DNA from: Marinilabiliaceae bacterium
GTDB taxonomy: Bacteria > Bacteroidota > Bacteroidia > Bacteroidales > Marinilabiliaceae
Reading direction: 5' to 3'
Assembly (NCBI GenBank): GCA_027010905.1
Contig: JALVBA010000202.1
Span: 1-8,107, forward strand
Length of the DNA stretch: 8,107 bases
Made by a program: the position numbers and the translations under genes. The notes beneath the pieces are model-generated. The model had not been told where the DNA came from. It worked only from the letters and a program-made list of their open reading frames with translations, and searched no databases. This document shows positions 1 through 6,986 of the stretch, in pieces (within the stretch, counting starts at the first letter, position 1; each line of letters begins with the position of its first letter).

Positions 1-1
1 G

Positions 2-919
2 GATATCTATAATGACTTTCATATTCAGCATGTATTGGATTTGGAGATGGTGGATGTTGATGCCATACGTAATGCTAAATTTAAGGTAGCCATCGATTGC
101 GTCAATTCAGTGGGTGGAATTGTTCTGCCAAAACTACTTAAAGAGCTGGGTGTTGAAGATACCATTGAACTTTATGTTGAGCCAAACGGAGACTTTCCCC
201 ACAATCCGGAGCCTCTGCCCGAGAATCTCACAGAGATATCATCTTTGATAAAAGAGAAATCGGCCGATGTTGGTTTTGTTGTTGACCCTGATGTCGACAG
301 GTTGGCAATAATTAATGAGGATGGTTCGATGTTTGGCGAGGAGTACACTCTTGTTGCAGTGGCTGATTATATCCTTTCGGCTAAGCCGGGCAATACCGTG
401 TCAAACCTCTCGTCAACCCGGGCGTTGAGTGATGTTACAATATCGCATGGTGGTGAATACTCCATGTCAGCAGTAGGTGAGGTTAATGTTGTGGCAAAAA
501 TGAAAGAGGTTGGCGCAGTGATAGGCGGTGAAGGCAATGGAGGTGTAATCTATCCGGATAGCCACTACGGGCGTGATTCACTGGTTGGTATTGGGTTGTT
601 TCTCTCTCATCTTGCAAAGTCAGGGAAGCGATGCTCAGAACTACGTGCAGGATACCCTGAGTATTTCATCTCTAAAAATAAAATTCAGCTCACTCCTGAA
701 ATAGATGTTAACAACATTCTTTTGAAAATAAAAGAGAGCTATTCCAATGAGAGGGTTACAGATATTGATGGCGTAAAGATTGATTTTGAAGATTCATGGG
801 TTCAGTTGCGAAAGTCGAATACCGAGCCTATTATCAGAATCTATGCTGAAGCAAATAGTGAGAAGCAGTCCGATGAGTTGGCAAAAAGAATAATTGAAGA
901 GATAGAGAGGTTGAAGTAG
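2..919 (+). CDS. glmM: Phosphoglucosamine mutase, 5'-truncated by the window edge
   Basis: Isomerises glucosamine-6-phosphate to glucosamine-1-phosphate in the cytoplasm, on the route to UDP-GlcNAc for peptidoglycan and lipid A. The frame is open to the left edge (codons from base 2, reading DIYNDFHIQH...), so the gene starts upstream; the TTG at 35 is internal. About 305 residues are present of a family length near 450-465, so the N-terminal domain with the phosphoserine loop lies outside the window. Visible landmarks, in order: the metal-binding loop DPDVDR (bases 284-301), the sugar-binding loop GGEGNGG (about 524-543), and the C-terminal phosphate-binding loop RKSNTEPIIR (809-838). This is the order expected for domains 2 to 4 of the alpha-D-phosphohexomutase superfamily. 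The GEGNGG loop favours GlmM as annotated in Bacteroidota and archaea, but phosphomannomutase/phosphoglucomutase activity cannot be excluded from sequence alone. The stop is TAG at 917-919. No terminator hairpin with a T-run follows it. Confidence 0.88.
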   Translation, partial: DIYNDFHIQHVLDLEMVDVDAIRNAKFKVAIDCVNSVGGIVLPKLLKELGVEDTIELYVEPNGDFPHNPEPLPENLTEISSLIKEKSADVGFVVDPDVDRLAIINEDGSMFGEEYTLVAVADYILSAKPGNTVSNLSSTRALSDVTISHGGEYSMSAVGEVNVVAKMKEVGAVIGGEGNGGVIYPDSHYGRDSLVGIGLFLSHLAKSGKRCSELRAGYPEYFISKNKIQLTPEIDVNNILLKIKESYSNERVTDIDGVKIDFEDSWVQLRKSNTEPIIRIYAEANSEKQSDELAKRIIEEIERLK

Positions 920-959
920 GAAAAGAGAGAGTTGTTTGCATTATTCTTAAATTGTGACG

Positions 960-1121
960 GCAAGAAAACGGATGAATTTATTTAAATTCCTACCCGCACC
1001 CCTCATTCCCTGCATGAAGCAGGTAGGCCTTGAAGGGAAAGTCCCTCACACAATGTGTGTTAGGTTTTCCCCTTTAGAGGAATCAAAGGGGTAAGCGAAG
1101 GCAAACAATGAGTTTTCTTGC
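960..1121. repeat. Fold-rich intergenic block with terminal inverted repeats
   Basis: GCAAGAAAAC at 960-969 is the exact reverse complement of GTTTTCTTGC at 1112-1121, bounding a 162-base block that is visibly richer in G+C than its flanks. Inside are several short perfect inverted repeats: CCTACC 989-994 with GGTAGG 1022-1027; CCTGC 1009-1013 with GCAGG 1019-1023 (5-base loop); GGGAAA 1035-1040 with TTTCCC 1066-1071, enclosing CACAC 1047-1051 and GTGTG 1055-1059 (3-base loop); and CCCCTTT 1069-1075 with AAAGGGG 1085-1091 (9-base loop). No convincing target-site duplication flanks the outer repeats, and no open reading frame of note lies inside. It could be a dispersed palindromic or MITE-like element, or a structured RNA. 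No T-run follows any hairpin, so it does not look like an intrinsic terminator. That the repeats exist is seen directly; their function is unknown. Confidence 0.5.
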
Positions 1122-1166
1122 GGATATTATATTACGTTTATTTTTAATTGCACTGAATTACAGTAG

Positions 1167-1174
1167 TATGTTTG
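1167..1174 (+). promoter_or_regulatory. Possible Bacteroidota -7 promoter element (TATGTTTG)
   Basis: TATGTTTG matches the Bacteroides-type -7 consensus TAnnTTTG and lies 88 bases before the first adaptor gene, downstream of the fold-rich block. The upstream -33 element is poor: a TTG at 1148-1150 sits closer than the usual 19-21 base spacing. The rest of 1122-1261 is AT-rich with nothing else recognisable. This is a word match only, in a sequence where such words arise by chance. Confidence 0.25.
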
Positions 1175-1261
1175 TTGTATTGTAAATGAGTTTGCAATTT
1201 ATCGTATTTGAAACTGTTTTGTTCTGTTATCTGAAAATCCATATACGAATAATCTGAAATT

Positions 1262-2659
1262 ATGTTAAAAAATAAATATTTTAAATGGGGAGTTGTAATT
1301 ATTATTGTAGGCTTAATAGTTATCCTCAGTACTAGAAAGAAAATTATAGATTCGGGAGAGATAACGACTCCTGTAGTTTATGGTAATTTTGTTTCAGTGG
1401 TCTACTCCACCGGCCAGCTAAAGGCTGAGAATTCGGTATCAATAAATCTGCCTAAGGAGATTTCGAGCAGAAGATTGGGGATTTATGAAATTAAGGTTAT
1501 TCGTATTATTGATGAGGGAGTGGTTGTAGATTCAGGCGACTATGTGGCAACACTTGATTATAGTGCTGTGGAGGAGCAACGCCTAAAGTATTACGACGAA
1601 TGGGAAAATTCATTAAATGCATACGATGATGCTAAGCTGGATACAAATTTAACTCTTAGTAATTTGCGTGATGATTTGCTCAATGGCAAGGTGCAACTCG
1701 AGGAGAAGAAGCTGATACTTGGTCAGTCGATATATGAGTCACCGGCTATAAAAAGACAGGCGCAACTCGATGTTGAGAGAGCTGTCAGGGATTTTGAGCA
1801 AAAGCAGAGAAATTACGAGATTAAGAAAAAGCAGGGTGAATATCAGGTTTACAGACACTGGGAGGAGGTGAAATCGGCACAGGGGAGGCTGGATGATGTG
1901 GATAAACTTATTGAGAAGTTGGTGGTTAAAGCACCAAAGCCGGGGATGGTTATCTACAGTTTCGACAGGTTTGGGAAGAAGATTAAGGAGGGTTCATCAA
2001 TAAGCAGGTGGAGACCGAAGATAGCTGAGTTACCCGATTTAACTTCAATGCTTTCAAAAACTTTTATTAACGAAATTGACATCTCTAAAATTAAGGTAGG
2101 GCAGCATGTTGATGTTGGTATTGATGCATTTCCCGAAAAGCATTTTGAAGGTGAGATAATTTCAGTTGCCAATATCGGTCAGGTTATTCCTGGGGGAGAT
2201 TCAAAAGTTTTTGAGGTTAATATAAAAGTTAAAGGCTTCGATCCCGACTTAAGACCGGCAATGACCACAAGTAATGTAATTACAGCGGATGTGTTGAATG
2301 ATGTACTGTTTATTCCTCTTGATGCGGTATTTTCCAACGATACTTTGCAATTTGTTTACGTTAAAGAGTCGAACGGAGTGCGTAAGCAGATTGTTGATCT
2401 GGGTAGCGATAACGAGAATTATGTTACCGTTACTGATGGGCTGAGTCAGGGCGAGGAGCTGCTGTTAACCAAACCTGACAAAGGAGATGAGCTCTCTTTT
2501 GAAGGTGCTGATATTTATGATAAGATAGTGAAGAGAAAGGAAGAGGAGATTGAAAACCTCAAAAAGAGGGTTTCAGAAAAAAATAGTGCTGAAGAGAAAG
2601 CTGAAAAGAAGGGTCCACAGGCCGGTAGTCGTGTAATGCAAAAAGTCATAGTGAAATAA
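1262..2659 (+). CDS. Periplasmic adaptor (HlyD/MacA-type membrane fusion protein), copy 1
   Basis: Links an inner-membrane transporter to a TolC-type channel in a tripartite pump. The 465 residues show a short basic start, one membrane segment (about 10-23, rich in I/V/G) and then a periplasmic body. A divergent first half of the lipoyl-like domain (about 50-100) ends in DSGDYVATLD. A long helical hairpin follows (about 103-220), with KLDTNLTLS at 125-133 and YESPAIKRQAQLDVERA at 158-174. The second lipoyl half contains KAPKPGMVIY (223-232). The beta-barrel region holds IDISKIKVGQHVDVGIDAFP (272-291), and a membrane-proximal domain runs to about 405. Residues about 408-465 form a charged Lys/Glu-rich tail, probably helical or coiled coil, that the paralogue at 5703-6920 lacks. 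The ATG at 1262 is preferred because the membrane segment follows at once; no strong ribosome-binding site precedes it. It lies 11 bases before the permease gene, so probably in one operon. Substrate unknown. Confidence 0.88.
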   Translation: MLKNKYFKWGVVIIIVGLIVILSTRKKIIDSGEITTPVVYGNFVSVVYSTGQLKAENSVSINLPKEISSRRLGIYEIKVIRIIDEGVVVDSGDYVATLDYSAVEEQRLKYYDEWENSLNAYDDAKLDTNLTLSNLRDDLLNGKVQLEEKKLILGQSIYESPAIKRQAQLDVERAVRDFEQKQRNYEIKKKQGEYQVYRHWEEVKSAQGRLDDVDKLIEKLVVKAPKPGMVIYSFDRFGKKIKEGSSISRWRPKIAELPDLTSMLSKTFINEIDISKIKVGQHVDVGIDAFPEKHFEGEIISVANIGQVIPGGDSKVFEVNIKVKGFDPDLRPAMTTSNVITADVLNDVLFIPLDAVFSNDTLQFVYVKESNGVRKQIVDLGSDNENYVTVTDGLSQGEELLLTKPDKGDELSFEGADIYDKIVKRKEEEIENLKKRVSEKNSAEEKAEKKGPQAGSRVMQKVIVK

Positions 2660-2670
2660 AATCCAGAGTA

Positions 2671-4065
2671 ATGGGGAATATTAATCATCCGCTTTATCTA
2701 TATCGTCGTTATATACATGATGTTATAATTGCCATTGAGTCAATCAAAGCAAATAAAATGAAATCATTTTTAACTGCTTTGGGAATTATGTTTGGTGTTG
2801 CGGCAGTTATAAGTATGCTAGCTATTGGTAAGGGGGCACAGCAAGAGGTTTTGGAACAGATTAAACTGGTAGGTGTGAATAATATTATTGTCACCCCAAG
2901 TAGCCAGTCTCTTCTCTCTTCAGATGCTACGGGTGCTTCCTCAGAAACAACAGGCACATCAAAGAAACGCTTCTCAAGAGGCTTAACCCTGCTGGATGCC
3001 ATGTCGATTAATGAAGTAGTTCCCACGGTAAATAAGATAAGCCCTGTTATATCCATGAGCTACTATGCCATAAAGGAGGGAAAGAGTTACCCTGTAGTAC
3101 TGGAAGGTGTATCTCCCGATTATTTCGGGTTGCTGAATATGAATCTTGAGATTGGTAATGAATTTTCTGAAGCTCAGGCTCAGAAGAGTCTTCCCGTATG
3201 TGTTATTGGTACAAATATCAGATCTCATTTTTTTAATCAGGATAATCCAATCGGGCAATATATTAAATGCGGAAAGGTGTGGCTTAAGGTTATCGGAGTT
3301 ATTGAAAAACGCGACTTCACAACTTCGGCATCCGATGAGATGGGTATCAGTAGTAGCGATAACCGTATTATTATTCCTGTTAAAACTATGTTGCTGAGAT
3401 TCAAAGATCGTGCTGCCATTAAACCTGAGACCATGGATAACATGGTTGGGGGTGGAATGGTTATTATGATGGGTGGAGGCAATGGTGATACCGGCCCGGC
3501 AAAAGCCCGGGAGAGAAACGACCAGTTGGATAAAATTATTATTCAGGTTAAAGAGACCGAACAGCTATCTTCAACGGCAAATGTGATAAAGAGATTGTTG
3601 CTGCGGCGACACTCTGACCTGTTTGATTTTGAGGTTACGGTACCTGAACTGCTGTTAAAGCAGCAGCAAAAAACAAACGAAATTTTTAATATTGTGTTAG
3701 GTGCTATTGCCGGAATATCTCTGATTGTAGGAGGTATAGGAATTATGAATATTATGCTGGCTTCTGTGTGGGAGCGTATCAGAGAGATTGGTACAAGGCA
3801 GGCAATTGGAGCTTCACGCAAAGATATTGTTGTTCAGTTTTTAGCTGAATCAACCCTGATAAGTGTTTTTGGCGGAATAATAGGAGTTATTCTGGGAGTG
3901 CTGCTGGCTCACCTGATTCAAATTACGGCAGATATAAAAATAATTGTCTCCTTTTTTTCGGTTGTAATTGCATTCTTTGTGTCGGCTACCGTGGGTATCG
4001 TATTTGGATATCTTCCGGCAAAAAGAGCTGCAAGTCAGGATCCGGTTGAGTCGTTGAGACAGTAA
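2671..4065 (+). CDS. MacB/FtsX-type ABC transporter permease, no ATPase domain
   Basis: Inner-membrane subunit of a mechanotransmission-type ABC exporter (MacB/LolCE/FtsX superfamily). The 464 residues show a short cytoplasmic start, membrane helix 1 (about 33-53), a large periplasmic domain (about 55-335, MacB_PCD-like, with ISPVISMSYYAI and LEGVSPDYFGLLNM segments), then three helices (about 338-364, 390-415 and 424-448). Between helices 2 and 3 is the conserved coupling segment REIGTRQAIGASRKDIVVQF (371-390), and the end carries the family tail PAKRAASQDPVESLR. E. coli MacB has an N-terminal ATPase domain with Walker and signature motifs; none is present here, so a separate ATP-binding protein is needed and none is encoded in the window. 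Oddities are a Ser/Thr-rich stretch (about 78-97), a Gly/Met-rich loop (255-276) and two cysteines (177 and 200) in the periplasmic domain. The ATG at 2671 is 11 bases after the adaptor stop. Family assignment is firm; the substrate is not known. Confidence 0.92.
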   Translation: MGNINHPLYLYRRYIHDVIIAIESIKANKMKSFLTALGIMFGVAAVISMLAIGKGAQQEVLEQIKLVGVNNIIVTPSSQSLLSSDATGASSETTGTSKKRFSRGLTLLDAMSINEVVPTVNKISPVISMSYYAIKEGKSYPVVLEGVSPDYFGLLNMNLEIGNEFSEAQAQKSLPVCVIGTNIRSHFFNQDNPIGQYIKCGKVWLKVIGVIEKRDFTTSASDEMGISSSDNRIIIPVKTMLLRFKDRAAIKPETMDNMVGGGMVIMMGGGNGDTGPAKARERNDQLDKIIIQVKETEQLSSTANVIKRLLLRRHSDLFDFEVTVPELLLKQQQKTNEIFNIVLGAIAGISLIVGGIGIMNIMLASVWERIREIGTRQAIGASRKDIVVQFLAESTLISVFGGIIGVILGVLLAHLIQITADIKIIVSFFSVVIAFFVSATVGIVFGYLPAKRAASQDPVESLRQ

Positions 4066-4175
4066 GTGCAAGGCAAAAGTAAAAAGCTGAACGATAGCGA
4101 AGTTCCGAGCATCGGGATAAAAAGTAAAAAGTAAAAGCAGGAAGTGAACATTAATATTAAGTCAGATAACAATAA
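4066..4175. repeat. A-rich direct repeats flanking a small hairpin, inside the pump cluster
   Basis: AAAAGTAAAAAG occurs at 4075-4086 and again, identically, at 4120-4131, with a further partial copy (AAAAGTAAAAG) at 4127-4137. Between them is a G+C-richer stretch with overlapping inverted repeats: GAAC 4089-4092 with GTTC 4102-4105, CGAT 4092-4095 with ATCG 4111-4114, and CCGA 4105-4108 with TCGG 4112-4115. This is the only sizeable gap within the four-gene cluster. It resembles the intergenic repeats scattered through some Bacteroidota genomes, which is an impression and not verified. No T-run follows the hairpin, so readthrough into the downstream gene is plausible. Confidence 0.45.
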
Positions 4176-4193
4176 ATGATAAATTGTAGATAT

Positions 4194-5693
4194 ATGAAAC
4201 ATTGGAGTTTAGTTGTATTAATTCTTTGTGTCTCTTATCATGCACCATGGGCTCAGCAGGCTGATAAAACAAAAACGGTAACTGTTGATATGACACTGAA
4301 TGAGGCGATAAGTCAGGCTCAGGAGCAGTCGCTCTACAGCTTCAGAGCAAGAAATATGTATTTGGCTCGCTATTGGGAGTATCGCAGTTATAAGGCAACG
4401 AAGCTTCCACGGCTAAGTCTGAATTCAACACCATTTAGTTATAGCCAGTCGGTGTCGGCAGAGTATGATTTTGAATCGGGTGATTACAGGTTTGTACCTT
4501 ACGAGAGGCTATCGTCCAACTTAGGAGTCTCACTCGAACAGAATGTTACGTTTACAGGCGGTGTGCTGGGTTTGCAGACAGATGCCCGAATGATAAAGAA
4601 CGGAGACAGTGATCCTGAGTATACTTCAGTTCCTGTATCCATAATGTTTAATCAACCCATGAATGGCTATAACAGATTCAGATGGCTGGCTAAAATTGAA
4701 CCATTGAAGTTTGAGAAGGCTAAAAAGGAGTTTTTGGTTGATATGGAGGATATCAATATTAGAGTTGCAAATGCCTTTTTTAATGTTGTGATGTCAGAAA
4801 TCAACCTGAAGATTGCAAAAACAAACTATAGCAATGCTGACACTCTGTTTCGGATAGGGAAAGGCCGGTTTGAGATAGGTACTGTTACGCAGGACGAACT
4901 GCTTGATCTTGAGCTTACTCTTCTGAATGCTAATATGTCGGTTACCAAATCCAATATTTCACTACGTCAGTCTCGATCATCATTTAACTCTCTGCTGGGG
5001 CTGCCGAAGGATGTTATTGTGAAGTGCATTGTACCGGATAAAATTCCTCACCTTAAGGTTAATGTTGATGAGGTGATGAGATATGTGCTTGAAAATAACC
5101 CTGATATTTTGGGGTATGAACAGCAGATGCTCGAAGCAAACAGAAGGATAGCAGAGACCCGGGCATCCAGTGGTCTTAATGCCAATGTTAGAGCAAATAT
5201 GGGTATAAATAAACAGACGTATGACATTGGTCAGCTCTATTCCTCTCCTTTTGGCGATGAAAAAGGTGTCTCCGTTGGTTTGCAACTACCACTGCTCGAC
5301 TGGGGTGAAAGACGTGGTAAAATAGAGATGGCAAAATCGGACAGGGATGTTACTGAAGCATCAATTCGTCAACAGAGAATAGACCTTGAGCAGAATGTGA
5401 TAATTCAGGTGATGGAGTTCAATGTACAAGATGACCAGGTGTTTATTTCAGCCAAAGCCGACACTGTGGCGCAGTTAGGGTATGATGTCACTAAGCAGCG
5501 CTTTATGATTGATAAAGTGGATGTAATTAAGCTTAACTCTGCCCGTAACTCACTCGATCAGGCTCGCAGAAATTATGTTAATACTCTTGAGCAGTATTGG
5601 AGAGGATATTTTAATATCCGCAAGTTAACTCTTTACGATTTTGAGAATCAGCACTCCCTGCTTGATGAACTGGATAAAATGTTAGAACAATAA
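4194..5693 (+). CDS. TolC-family outer-membrane efflux protein
   Basis: Trimeric outer-membrane channel with a periplasmic alpha-helical tunnel, the exit duct of the pump. The ATG at 4194 is chosen because it gives a compact signal peptide (MKHWSLVVLILCVSYHAPWA, cleavage likely before QQ); the in-frame ATG at 4176 would add six residues and is also possible, with no clear ribosome-binding site for either. The mature protein has the two-fold repeat of the outer membrane efflux protein family. Each half has long helices and a pair of membrane strands; strand-like segments are LGVSLEQNVTFTGG in the first half and VSVGLQLPLLDWGERRGKIE in the second, the latter a typical family signature just before a long helix. 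At 499 residues the length is normal for the family. The Leu-Cys near the signal peptide does not fit a lipobox, since the residue before Cys is Leu. It lies 9 bases before the second adaptor gene, so those two are almost certainly co-transcribed. Confidence 0.9.
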   Translation: MKHWSLVVLILCVSYHAPWAQQADKTKTVTVDMTLNEAISQAQEQSLYSFRARNMYLARYWEYRSYKATKLPRLSLNSTPFSYSQSVSAEYDFESGDYRFVPYERLSSNLGVSLEQNVTFTGGVLGLQTDARMIKNGDSDPEYTSVPVSIMFNQPMNGYNRFRWLAKIEPLKFEKAKKEFLVDMEDINIRVANAFFNVVMSEINLKIAKTNYSNADTLFRIGKGRFEIGTVTQDELLDLELTLLNANMSVTKSNISLRQSRSSFNSLLGLPKDVIVKCIVPDKIPHLKVNVDEVMRYVLENNPDILGYEQQMLEANRRIAETRASSGLNANVRANMGINKQTYDIGQLYSSPFGDEKGVSVGLQLPLLDWGERRGKIEMAKSDRDVTEASIRQQRIDLEQNVIIQVMEFNVQDDQVFISAKADTVAQLGYDVTKQRFMIDKVDVIKLNSARNSLDQARRNYVNTLEQYWRGYFNIRKLTLYDFENQHSLLDELDKMLEQ

Positions 5694-5702
5694 AGAGCTG
5701 TT

Positions 5703-6920
5703 ATGCAAAATAAAAAAGGAGTTGTCATAATTGCAGTTGCCGGATTACTATTGATTCTATTGTTGATTCTTAAGCCCTGGGATAGTAGTAGTGCCAAAAA
5801 TGATAGTGTGAAGGTTACTAAAGGGGAGTTTGAGACATACATTACCGAGATGGGAGAGTTGAAGGCACAGGTAGCCCTCGATATTACTGTTCCTGAGGTG
5901 AGCTACAGGAGAGAATTGGATATCTGGGATCTAAAAATTTTAGATATTGTTGAGGAGGGGAAGATTATTGAAAAGGGCGATCATGTGGCTACTCTCGATC
6001 CCACCGTGGTGGTGGAAAGGATGAAGGATGTAGATCAAAAGCTTGATGGGTATTACAATAGTCTGGAGAATGCTAAGCTGGATTCCAGCCTCACATTGTC
6101 GGCTGCACGTGAGTCAATTCAGAAAGCGAAAGACCATGTTTTGGATAAGGAGATTAAACTTCAACAATCTACCTACGAGTCAAAAGCAGTTCAACGTCAA
6201 TCGAAGCTTGAGCTTGAACAGGCACGTAGATCTCTGGCCAAAACAAAGAGAGATCTGGAGAAACAGAGACGTAAAATGAAAGTCTCTATCAACAGGAATC
6301 TACAAAAAATTGAGAAGTATGAGAGGCGTAAGAAACTATATCTTCAACTGCAAAGTGAACTGGACATTAAATCACCGGCTAATGGTATGATTGTGTATGG
6401 TTTTGGATATCAAGGCAAGGTGAAAGCAGGCGTTAGTGTTGGTAGGTATGCTCCGTTAATAGCAACACTACCTGATCTTTCTTCTCTTATCTCGGAGATG
6501 TACGTTAAGGAGGTTAATATTGCTAAAATTGCAGTTGGCAATAAAGTTCGTATAACTATTGATGCATTTCCGGATAAAAAATTTACCGGTGAAATAGTTA
6601 AGATTGCAAATATAGGGCAGGAGATTCCCGGCGAATACCAAAATGGTTTTAAGGTAGAGGTTCGTCTCGATTCTTTTCATGTTGATCTACTGCCGAGTAT
6701 GACAACCACAAACGTTGTTGTTACAGGATTGTGGGAGGATGCGCTGATGATTCCCAAGAAAGCTGTTTATGGAAATGACTCTTTGAGGTACGTAATGAAA
6801 AAATCAGGGCTTAACTCAGCAAAGCAAGAAGTTGAGCTTGGAGGTGAGAATGATGAGTTCTTCCGTATCATTTCGGGGCTGGAGGAGGGTGATGTAGTTT
6901 TGCTTGAAGATACGAAGTGA
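5703..6920 (+). CDS. Periplasmic adaptor (HlyD/MacA-type membrane fusion protein), copy 2
   Basis: A second adaptor, clearly paralogous to the protein encoded at 1262-2659. The 405 residues begin with MQNKKG, one membrane helix (about 7-23), and a periplasmic body in the same domain order: lipoyl-like half ending in KGDHVATLD (91-99), a helical hairpin (about 102-220) with KLDSSLTLS (125-133) and YESKAVQRQSKLELEQA (158-174), second lipoyl half KSPANGMIVYGF (223-234), a beta-barrel with ITIDAFPDKKFTGEI (284-298) and ANIGQEIPG (302-310), and a membrane-proximal domain ending at the C-terminus. The paired motifs align at identical residue numbers over the first 170 residues. It stops where copy 1 goes on into its charged tail. 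The ATG at 5703 is supported by AAAGAG a few bases upstream, one of the better ribosome-binding sites here, and by the 9-base gap from the channel gene. Its partner could be the permease at 2671-4065 or one encoded elsewhere. Confidence 0.9.
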   Translation: MQNKKGVVIIAVAGLLLILLLILKPWDSSSAKNDSVKVTKGEFETYITEMGELKAQVALDITVPEVSYRRELDIWDLKILDIVEEGKIIEKGDHVATLDPTVVVERMKDVDQKLDGYYNSLENAKLDSSLTLSAARESIQKAKDHVLDKEIKLQQSTYESKAVQRQSKLELEQARRSLAKTKRDLEKQRRKMKVSINRNLQKIEKYERRKKLYLQLQSELDIKSPANGMIVYGFGYQGKVKAGVSVGRYAPLIATLPDLSSLISEMYVKEVNIAKIAVGNKVRITIDAFPDKKFTGEIVKIANIGQEIPGEYQNGFKVEVRLDSFHVDLLPSMTTTNVVVTGLWEDALMIPKKAVYGNDSLRYVMKKSGLNSAKQEVELGGENDEFFRIISGLEEGDVVLLEDTK

Positions 6921-6986
6921 GTAAAGAACCTGTTGAACGATGTTTAATAGCAGTTATTTTTTCCCATAAATAGGAGTTGCATTTCT

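Noticed and set aside
35..37. TTG as the start of the glmM reading frame
   Set aside because: The frame is open to the window edge and the protein would lack the catalytic serine loop, so the TTG is an internal leucine codon.
1047..1059. CACACAATGTGTG palindrome as a CRISPR repeat or regulator operator
   Set aside because: It occurs once, has no spacer-repeat pattern, and is nested in other stems of the same block.
1069..1091. CCCCTTT/AAAGGGG hairpin as the glmM terminator
   Set aside because: No T-run follows on either strand, and it lies about 150 bases after the stop codon.
1954..2172. Minus-strand open frame of 72 codons inside adaptor 1
   Set aside because: Lies wholly opposite a well-supported gene, shows no recognisable domain and has no promoter or ribosome-binding site of its own.
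2709..3821. Several open frames of 80-115 codons on both strands inside the permease gene
   Set aside because: All overlap the strongly supported permease; their translations are low-complexity or lack family features, as expected from shadow frames.
3850..4071. Minus-strand open frame of 73 codons at the permease 3' end
   Set aside because: A shadow of the membrane-helix coding stretch, with no family resemblance.
4254..4259. Lipobox in the TolC-family signal peptide (LILC)
   Set aside because: The residue before Cys is Leu, not Gly/Ala/Ser, and the Cys lies inside the hydrophobic core before a better cleavage site.
4980..5285. Minus-strand open frame of 101 codons within the TolC-family gene
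   Set aside because: Opposite conserved channel coding sequence, with no recognisable protein features.
6043..6279. Plus-strand open frame of 78 codons inside adaptor 2
   Set aside because: Out of frame with a helical-hairpin coding region conserved with the paralogue; composition looks like a frame shadow.
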